A stretch of DNA of 11,134 bases from Candidatus Parcubacteria bacterium (GTDB lineage Bacteria; Patescibacteriota; Patescibacteriia; JAACEG01): positions 1-11,134 of the forward strand of contig JAGLJD010000080.1 in the NCBI GenBank assembly GCA_023142625.1. Reading direction: 5' to 3'. The position numbers and the translations under genes were made by a program. Within the stretch, counting starts at the first letter, position 1. Each line of letters starts with the position of its first letter. The notes under the pieces were generated by a model. That model saw nothing but the letters and a program-made list of their open reading frames with translations, was not told the DNA's origin and did no database searches. Positions 6,190 through 11,134 of this stretch are shown in pieces.

Positions 6190-6756
6190 TTAGTCAGTAT
6201 CGTCGCTTCCTATGCAAAAAGCGGTTCCGGTATCATCGCTTAAAACTCCGGTAGCGGCGACATCGCTGCAGTTAATAACGGCTCCAAGAGCCAATCCATC
6301 GTCAGATGATATGCATTCTGCTGCCGTCCAATTAGCGGTAGTATCCATATCTCCTTTAATTGTTTGCTCTCTCTCTAATGTGACTCCAAGCAAATATTTA
6401 TCATTTGTGGATTCAAAACAATAAACCCAGTCTCTTGCTGTTCCTGACGGATCCTCTGGCAACAGTGCTGAAGATAAATATTCTGACAAAAGAGATTCCA
6501 AGTCAACCGCGCCATTATTATCCCAAGCGTCAACCGCGCCAAGTGTAGGCGCAGGCACATCTCCGCCATTGTCTGAAATATACATTTCAACAGCAGTTTG
6601 CAGCACTTTCAAGTCAGACATTCGCTTGGAGTCGCGAGCCTTAGTGTTGGCGCCAGTTAAAGCGACAACAGCCATAGTTGACAAGATTCCAATAATAGCA
6701 ATCACTACTAATAATTCAATCAGAGTAAAACCTTTTTGATTTAATTTTTTAAACAT
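6190..6756 (-). CDS. Major type IV pilin / GspG-like prepilin
   Basis: This 188-residue prepilin is the likely fibre-forming subunit. Leader MFKKLNQKG is followed by FTLIELLVVIAIIGILSTMAV; cleavage is at G9/F10 with Glu at mature position 5 (E14), and the hydrophobic helix is a textbook type IV pilin one. After the helix come ARDSKRMSDLKVLQTAVEMY and an LPEDPSGTARDWVYCF stretch resembling the conserved P-x-DP region of GspG-like pilins. Four cysteines (C113, C148, C163, C181) could form two disulfides, the last pair closing a C-terminal loop. The gene stands alone between a promoter with a strong Shine-Dalgarno and a strong terminator, unlike every other gene here, which suggests high expression. 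Whether it builds an adhesive, twitching or DNA-uptake pilus cannot be told from this window. Confidence 0.9.
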   Translation of the reverse strand: MFKKLNQKGFTLIELLVVIAIIGILSTMAVVALTGANTKARDSKRMSDLKVLQTAVEMYISDNGGDVPAPTLGAVDAWDNNGAVDLESLLSEYLSSALLPEDPSGTARDWVYCFESTNDKYLLGVTLEREQTIKGDMDTTANWTAAECISSDDGLALGAVINCSDVAATGVLSDDTGTAFCIGSDDTD

Positions 6757-6761
6757 CTTTA

Positions 6762-6769
6762 CACCTCCT
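6762..6769 (-). promoter_or_regulatory. Strong Shine-Dalgarno of the major pilin gene
   Basis: On the minus strand AGGAGGTG lies 5 nt before the pilin ATG, a near-perfect anti-16S match. It fixes the start codon. It is the only strong Shine-Dalgarno in the window. Confidence 0.9.
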
Positions 6770-6808
6770 CTCTAAAAGTTAAAGTAATTAAAATATTTTT
6801 ATAAATAT

Positions 6809-6837
6809 ATAATAGCACAAAAAAAATAGAAGTTCTA
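6809..6837 (-). promoter_or_regulatory. Candidate extended -10 promoter for the major pilin
   Basis: On the minus strand TGC-TATTAT forms an extended -10 (TATTAT at 6814-6809). A weak -35, TAGAAC (6837-6832), lies 17 bp upstream. The predicted start near 6802 leaves a leader of about 45 nt carrying the strong Shine-Dalgarno. Confidence 0.5.
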
Positions 6838-6926
6838 ATTTAATTCATGCGCACTCTTGCTAAAAATAAAAAAAAATGATAATATAAAAATATAAATTTA
6901 TTTTAATATAACATATTTTTTTTATT

Positions 6927-7100
6927 ATGTCTAAAATATGCGAAATTTGCGGCAAGAAACCATTAACAGTAAACAGCCGCAGCCATTCAATGCAGGCTAC
7001 AAAAAGGAAGCAATATCCTAATTTGCAAACCAAAATTATTAATGGCAAAAAAACAAAACTTTGCGCGAAATGTTTGCGAACAATTCGAAAAAAATCTTGA
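6927..7100 (+). CDS. rpmB: 50S ribosomal protein bL28, zinc-ribbon form
   Basis: bL28 is a structural protein of the large ribosomal subunit. The 57-residue product starts MSKICEICGKKP and continues with N-SRSHSMQATKRKQYPNLQ, the family's hallmark N-x-RSHS-x-x-ATKR-x-x-PNLQ region. It ends with TKLCAKCLRTIRKKS. C5, C8, C46 and C49 form two CxxC pairs, the zinc-binding version of the protein. The family runs from about 60 to 80 residues, so this is a short, complete copy. The ATG at 6927 has no Shine-Dalgarno; TATAAC at 6907-6912 could be a -10 giving a leader of under ten bases. It is divergent from the pilin gene, and a 203-bp foldback element begins 10 bp after its stop. Confidence 0.95.
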   Translation: MSKICEICGKKPLTVNSRSHSMQATKRKQYPNLQTKIINGKKTKLCAKCLRTIRKKS

Positions 7101-7110
7101 TACCATATAA

Positions 7111-7313
7111 TAGACCTGCTGCGCAATTAGTTCCTACTGCAATTCTCATATTTTGGTCAAATTTTTCAAAAATTTTAACGCCTATATGTTTGTAGTGACG
7201 GGTTTGAAACCCGTCTCTACGAAAATTGTTTGAAAAATTTGCCACAAAATCTGAAAATTTTTGCCCCGTTGGCTAACTGGGGTCGTAACGAAACTAATTG
7301 CGCAGTAGATCTA
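7111..7313. repeat. 203-bp foldback (MITE-like) palindromic element
   Basis: The outer arms, 7111-7132 and 7292-7313, are inverted copies identical at 20 of 22 positions and share the core CTGCGCAATTAGTT. Further in, 7146-7176 is an imperfect inverted copy of 7222-7254 (shared core CAAATTTTTCAAA). The centre, 7192-7220, is a GTAG...CTAC palindrome. A small extra hairpin (CCCC...GGGG, 7264-7282) sits in the right arm only. Nearly the whole rpmB to HlyD gap is therefore one long inverted repeat with no gene. No transposase and no obvious target duplication are seen. In either transcript direction it would fold into a long stem. Confidence 0.82.
7192..7220. repeat. Central GACGGGTT palindrome of the foldback element
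   Basis: GTAG-T-GACGGGTT, a TGA loop, then AACCCGTC-T-CTAC: an 8-bp stem, one T-T mismatch, then 4 more pairs. Palindromes of the form GTAGAGACGGGTTT...CCCGTCTCTAC are widespread dispersed repeats in environmental bacteria, so this core may be an independent REP-like sequence nested in the larger element. Confidence 0.7.
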
Positions 7314-7329
7314 AAAAATAATTTTAAAT

Positions 7330-9249
7330 ATGGCGATAAAAAAAAGCGTTAAAAGAATAATAGTTATTCTGCTTATAATTTTAATCGGAGGAGGAACCGC
7401 CGCTTATTTTTTGGCTGGCAAAAAAAATAACGAGGAGTATATAACAGAAAAGGTTAAACGAGGAACTATTATCCAAACCGTGAATGAAACAGGGGCGGTT
7501 AAAGCGGCTAAGGAGATAAATTTGAATTTTTTAAACAGCGGACGGATAGCAAAAATTTTAGTTAAAATCGGAGACGATATTGAAAAAGATAAAATACTGG
7601 CAGAACTGGATTACAGTGATCTAAATATTAAAAAACGCGAAGCTGCGGCGAACTTAAATATTGCGCGCGCAAATCTAAATAAGCTAATCGCAGGCGCGTC
7701 TAAAACCGAAATTGCCGTTAGCCAGGCAAATGTTAATCAGGCAAAAACTTCTTACGAAACTTCTTTATTGGAGTTAAAAAAAATAGAAGCGGTCGCGCGA
7801 GAAAATATCAGGCAGGCGCAAAAAACTTTTGATGATCTGAAGTTCAAAACCGATGCCGATATTACAACTTACGAGCAAGCAGTAACTACCGCGATGATAA
7901 GTTTGGGTAATGCTAAAAATACTTATCAAAGAGAGATTGACAATTATATTGAAAACGCGCTCATAGCGGTTGACGATAAATTATCCATAGCTAACGCGGC
8001 TCTTGATAAAATTGACCAAATTGTTAGCGATAAAGACGCTGAATCTGTTTTTAGCGCGCAAAAAACCGAATATAAAACAGAAACTATAGATAATTATAAT
8101 GAAGCAAAAAATTTATTAACTTCAGTGTCTGATAATTTGTCTTACGCTAAAAGCGATAAAAGCAGCGATAAAACGAGCGAATTATTAAATAGCGCTTTAT
8201 CTGTTTTAAATAAAGTTTTTGCCGCGCTTAACAGCTGTTTTAGCGCGTTAAAAAATACTGTTACCTACTCTTCTTTTACACAGACCGACTTAGACGCTTA
8301 TAAAACAAGCATTAACTCCCAGCTTACGCTGACAGCCGCGGCAATTTCCAATATTCAGGCAAGCCGACAAAATTTAGACGACGCGATTTTAGATTATCAA
8401 ACAAATATTTCTAACTCTGAAGAAAATCTGGCAAAAGCGATTATAAATTTAGACAGCGCTATTTTAACAGCTGAAAATAATTTGTCGTCCGCGAAAATTT
8501 TAGGAGAACAGCAAATTACAGCATCTCAGGCAAAGATCAGCGCGGCTTTAAAAAATTTAGAAACCGCGGAAAGCCAATTAAAAAAAATAGGCGCTCCTGC
8601 CAGGAGCGAAGACATAATTTTAGCGCGCGCTAAAATTGATCAGGCGCAGGCGGCCATAGATTCAATTAGCAGTCAGATTAACAATAGCATTATTAAAGCG
8701 CCGATTAGCGGAAAAGTCGTTAAAATTGAATATGAAGTCGGGGAACAACCCGGCAGCCAGCCTGTTATTTCTCTGCTTGGAAAAAATGATTTTGAAATAG
8801 AAGTCCTAATCTCAGAAACAGATATTACAAAGATAGATAAAAAAGATCCTGTTAAAATCACTTTAGACGCCTTTGGAGAATATGAAAGTTTTGGCGGAGG
8901 GATATATTTTATAGAACCTGCCGAAACAGTCATTCAGGATGTTATTTATTACAAAATAATAATAAAATTCAACCCTGCTCAAAGAGAAGTAAAATCTGGA
9001 ATGACCGCTAATGTCGATATTTTAACAGAAAGAAAATTGGATGCATTGATTATACCAGCAAGAGCTATTACAGAAATGGATTTTGATTTTCAAGGAATAG
9101 AAGGCAGGTCTGTAAAAGTTTTGAAAAACAATCAAATAGAAAAAAGGTCTGTCGGCATAGGGCTTCGCGGAGACGGCGGCATGGTTGAAGTTATCAGCGG
9201 ACTAAAAGAAGGAGAAGAAGTGATAACTTTTATCAGCGCGAAAAAATAA
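7330..9249 (+). CDS. HlyD/MacA-type membrane fusion (adaptor) protein with long helical hairpin
   Basis: Proteins of this family anchor in the cytoplasmic membrane and bridge a transporter to the outside, usually MacB-like ABC exporters in MacA-type cases. The 639-residue product has an N-terminal membrane helix (about 8-29). The first half of a lipoyl-like barrel-sandwich domain follows (about 68-95, with SGRIAKILVKIGDDI), then a long helix-rich region (about 96-452). The second lipoyl half begins APISGKVVKIEYEVGE (457-472). A beta-barrel (about 485-570) and a membrane-proximal domain ending GLKEGEEVITF complete it. At about 360 residues the helical region is much longer than in MacA. The motif L-x-K-L/I-x-A-G/P...E-I-x-x-A-x-A appears twice, at about 117-140 and 417-440, one on each arm. 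No transporter gene is adjacent; the PP-loop gene follows after 3 bp, suggesting co-transcription. There is no Shine-Dalgarno; AATAAT lies 7 nt before the ATG. Confidence 0.88.
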   Translation: MAIKKSVKRIIVILLIILIGGGTAAYFLAGKKNNEEYITEKVKRGTIIQTVNETGAVKAAKEINLNFLNSGRIAKILVKIGDDIEKDKILAELDYSDLNIKKREAAANLNIARANLNKLIAGASKTEIAVSQANVNQAKTSYETSLLELKKIEAVARENIRQAQKTFDDLKFKTDADITTYEQAVTTAMISLGNAKNTYQREIDNYIENALIAVDDKLSIANAALDKIDQIVSDKDAESVFSAQKTEYKTETIDNYNEAKNLLTSVSDNLSYAKSDKSSDKTSELLNSALSVLNKVFAALNSCFSALKNTVTYSSFTQTDLDAYKTSINSQLTLTAAAISNIQASRQNLDDAILDYQTNISNSEENLAKAIINLDSAILTAENNLSSAKILGEQQITASQAKISAALKNLETAESQLKKIGAPARSEDIILARAKIDQAQAAIDSISSQINNSIIKAPISGKVVKIEYEVGEQPGSQPVISLLGKNDFEIEVLISETDITKIDKKDPVKITLDAFGEYESFGGGIYFIEPAETVIQDVIYYKIIIKFNPAQREVKSGMTANVDILTERKLDALIIPARAITEMDFDFQGIEGRSVKVLKNNQIEKRSVGIGLRGDGGMVEVISGLKEGEEVITFISAKK

Positions 9250-9252
9250 GAT

Positions 9253-10239
9253 ATGACAAAACGGATTAAAATTTTATTGCTGTTTTCTGGCGGGCTTGAC
9301 TCAATGCTTGCCGCAAAAATTTTACAAGAACAGAATGTTAAAATAGAATTGCTGGCTTTTACAAGTTATTTTTTCAACTCTGATCAAGTGAAGCAATCAG
9401 CTAAAATTCTGCGCGAGAAAGTTAAAATTATAGACATATCAAAAGAACATTTAAAAATAGTGAGAAATCCGCGGTATTGCTATGGATGCGGATTAAATCC
9501 CTGTCTTGACTGCCATTTATTGATGATTAAAAAAGCTAAACAAATTTTAAAAAAGGACAAAATTGATTTTATCGCTACGGGAGAAATTTTAGGGCAAAGA
9601 CCGATGAGCCAAAATAAACTCCAATTTCAAATACTTGAAAAAAGCGCTGGATTAAAAAACAGAATCCTGCGGCCGCTGTCGGCGCGATTATTAGAACCGA
9701 CAATCTTTGAGCAAAAAGGTCTTATTGATAGAAAAAAACTGCTGGCAATTTCAGGGCGGTCGCGAAAAGCGCAAATCGCTTTAATAAAAAAATATAAAAT
9801 TAAAATCTTCCCTGTCCCTGCTGGAGGATGTATTTTAACAGATCCTATTTTTGCGCGACGATTAAAAAATCTGTTTAATTATAAAAAAAGGATAAATAAA
9901 AATGATATTGAATTATTAAAAATCGGCAGGCATTTTTCAGCAGACGGCGCTAAAATTATTATAGGCAGAAATCATCAAGAAAATTTGCAAATTAAAAAAT
10001 TGGCAAACGCCGCAGATATTTTAATGGAAATTGATAAAATTCCAGGACCGACAACTTTAATTAAAACTTATAATAATTACCGATTAAATTCTGAAATTCT
10101 ACAAAAAGCCGCACAGTTCACAAAATCTTATTCAACTAAAGCGCAAAAATTAAATTATGTGAAAATAAGGCATTGGAAAAAAAACAAAAAAACATTGTCT
10201 TATAAGGAGCTTTCCTCCGCTGTCTTTGCGAGGAGTTGA
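9253..10239 (+). CDS. PP-loop ATPase, ThiI/MnmA-like tRNA thiolation protein with NFACT-R-like C-terminal region
   Basis: Enzymes of this group adenylate a tRNA uridine and transfer sulfur to it in the cytoplasm. The 328-residue product starts with the P-loop-type motif LLFSGGLDSMLAA (SGGLDS at 12-17). A cysteine cluster C76-x2-C79-x4-C84-x2-C87 follows, then ATGEILGQRPMSQN (108-121), a signature of MnmA/ThiI-like PP-loop proteins. GGCILTDPIFARRL with C193 comes next. From about 218 on, IGRHFSADGAKIIIGRN and KIPGPTTLI resemble the NFACT-R-type RNA-binding module fused to such proteins in many bacteria. Residues 322-328 (SAVFARS) and the TGA are encoded by the inverted-repeat element beginning at 10216, so the native C-terminus seems altered. 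The precise modification (s2U34, s4U8 or another) is not determined, and the domain naming is from memory of the family. Confidence 0.8.
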   Translation: MTKRIKILLLFSGGLDSMLAAKILQEQNVKIELLAFTSYFFNSDQVKQSAKILREKVKIIDISKEHLKIVRNPRYCYGCGLNPCLDCHLLMIKKAKQILKKDKIDFIATGEILGQRPMSQNKLQFQILEKSAGLKNRILRPLSARLLEPTIFEQKGLIDRKKLLAISGRSRKAQIALIKKYKIKIFPVPAGGCILTDPIFARRLKNLFNYKKRINKNDIELLKIGRHFSADGAKIIIGRNHQENLQIKKLANAADILMEIDKIPGPTTLIKTYNNYRLNSEILQKAAQFTKSYSTKAQKLNYVKIRHWKKNKKTLSYKELSSAVFARS

Positions 10240-10400
10240 ACGAGCGAAGCGAGTGAGGCGCGACGAAGCAATCTCATTACTGAGCGAATAAATCTATGAT
10301 TATAATTTTGTCCGTTCAGTAATAAGATTGCTTCGTCGCTCTCTCTTCCCCATCCGCTCGGGAGCGGAGGGGTCTTTCGGCTCCTCGCAAAGACAGGGGA
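10216..10400. repeat. 185-bp inverted-repeat element (MITE/REP-like) overlapping the 3' end of the PP-loop gene
   Basis: The termini 10216-10235 and 10381-10400 are inverted copies matching at 19 of 20 positions (core CTGTCTTTGCGAGGAG). A second nested pair, 10260-10283 and 10316-10339, matches at 23 of 24 (core GACGAAGCAATCT). A separate GC-rich hairpin, CCGCT-CGGG-AGCGG flanked by CCCC/GGGG, lies at 10348-10372. The element is visibly richer in GC than its surroundings. TTTGCGAGGAG...GACGAAGCAATCT sequences are a well-known kind of dispersed repeat in many bacterial genomes. It contains no gene of its own and fills the gap to glyA apart from 40 bp. Confidence 0.85.
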
Positions 10401-10440
10401 TTTTAAAAATTCCAAATTTATTTAATCTTTAAAAAATTAG

Positions 10441-11134
10441 TATGAAAAATTCAATTTTACAGCAACAAGACGAAAAAATTTACGATTTAATCCAGCAGGA
10501 AGTTAAACGCCAGCAGAACGGATTAATTATGATTCCTTCTGAAAATTACGCTTCTCCGGCAGTGCTTGAAGCGATGGGAACAGCGCTTTCAAATAAATAT
10601 TCAGAGGGTTATCCTGAAAAAAGATATTATACTGGCAATAAATATATTGACCAAATTGAAAACTTGGCGATTGATCGCGCTAAAAAGCTATTCAACGCAG
10701 AACACGCAAATGTCCAGCCAAACGCGGGAAGCGGCGCGAATATGGCGGTTTATATGGCGCTTTTAGAGCCGGGCGATAAAATTTTAGGGCTTAAGCTTTC
10801 CGAAGGCGGACATCTCACGCATGGGCACCCTGTAAATTTTTCAGGGAAAACATATAATTTTATCCAATACGGCGTTGACCGCGAAACCGAACTGATTGAT
10901 ATGCGCGAGGTTAGAAAAATAGCAGTTAAAGAAAGGCCTAAAATGATAGTTGTCGGCGCGACAGCTTATCCGCGAGAATTTAATTTTAAAATATTCAGAG
11001 AAATCGCCGATGAAATAGGCGCTTATCTGTTTGCTGATATTTCTCATTTTGTCGGACTGTGTATCGCTGGAATTCATCAGGACGCAATCCCCTATTCTGA
11101 TGTTGTAATGACAACCACGCACAAAACCTTGCGC
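10441..11134 (+). CDS. glyA: Serine hydroxymethyltransferase, N-terminal part (3' truncated by window edge)
   Basis: GlyA is a cytoplasmic PLP enzyme interconverting serine plus tetrahydrofolate with glycine plus methylene-tetrahydrofolate, feeding one-carbon metabolism. The 231 visible residues contain the family motifs in order. [36 protein letters not shown] spans about 31-66, with the active-site Tyr and Glu at 53 and 55. [14 protein letters not shown] begins at about 122. YPREFNF is followed by [14 protein letters not shown], where D199 and H202 match the PLP-contacting Asp and His, although the usual D-M-A-H is D-I-S-H here. The PLP-binding lysine is K228 in TTTHKTLR, just before the edge. 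The ATG at 10441 is 40 bp beyond the repeat element; no Shine-Dalgarno is seen and TTTAAT lies 14 nt upstream. The assignment is firm. Confidence 0.97.

Noticed and set aside
6860..7245. Minus-strand open frames across rpmB and the foldback element (6860-7126 and 7039-7245)
   Set aside because: They are antisense to a clear bL28 gene and run into the palindrome; no family resemblance or start signal.
9193..9249. HlyD-like and PP-loop genes as a toxin-export or natural-product system
   Set aside because: There is no transporter, precursor peptide or biosynthetic gene in the window; adjacency alone does not support it.
10237..10239. UGA read as glycine (alternative code 25) so that the PP-loop frame continues
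   Set aside because: The recJ gene also ends at TGA where the family ends, and glycine is encoded by GGN throughout; the code looks standard.
10200..10415. Minus-strand open frame over the inverted-repeat element
   Set aside because: It is made almost entirely of repeat sequence, and the mirror nature of the element produces open frames on both strands.

Overview
The window is AT-rich bacterial DNA with very tight gene packing, short adenine/lysine-rich proteins and few Shine-Dalgarno sites. A short four-cysteine bL28, a complete minor-pilin set and a long-hairpin HlyD adaptor add to the picture. Together these suggest a Patescibacteria (CPR) genome, perhaps Parcubacteria-like. That placement is inference, since no marker here settles it. 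TGA acts as an ordinary stop, so the UGA-glycine code of some CPR lineages is not indicated.

Layout. (1) 1-2542: the 3' end of recJ (+) converges on a CorA-type Mg2+ channel gene (-). That gene is divergent from ftsQ (+), with only 4 bp between the two start codons. (2) 2593-2616: a hairpin separates ftsQ from the pilus block. (3) 6756-2640, minus strand: a type IV pilus locus. The major pilin gene has its own promoter, a strong Shine-Dalgarno and its own terminator. It is followed by prepilin peptidase (pilD) and four minor-pilin-like genes of FimT/GspH, PilV, PilW and PilX type. PilD would cleave and methylate all five prepilins, and the minor pilins would prime and tip the fibre. The motor and platform genes (pilB, pilC, pilT, pilMNO) lie outside the window. 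(4) 6927-7100, plus strand: rpmB (bL28), 57 codons, divergent from the pilin gene. (5) 7111-7313: a 203-bp near-perfect foldback element with no gene. (6) 7330-10239: an HlyD/MacA-type adaptor with an unusually long helical hairpin, then, 3 bp later, a PP-loop ATPase of the ThiI/MnmA type, probably a tRNA thiolation enzyme, with a C-terminal NFACT-R-like region. (7) 10216-10400: a second inverted-repeat element that supplies the last codons and the stop of the PP-loop gene. (8) 10441-end: the 5' part of glyA.

The most unusual theme is repeats at gene borders. A heptamer tandem spans both the recJ and corA stops. A 16-bp duplication lies before the FimT/GspH-like gene. An iterated TAGTAATC-type repeat is translated in frame inside pilD. 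Two foldback elements fill the two largest intergenic gaps. I see no CRISPR array, tRNA, rRNA, transposase or phage gene. No clearly new biological system is demonstrated. The best leads are the coding-sequence-invading repeats, the near-leaderless gene starts and the long-hairpin adaptor without a visible transporter.
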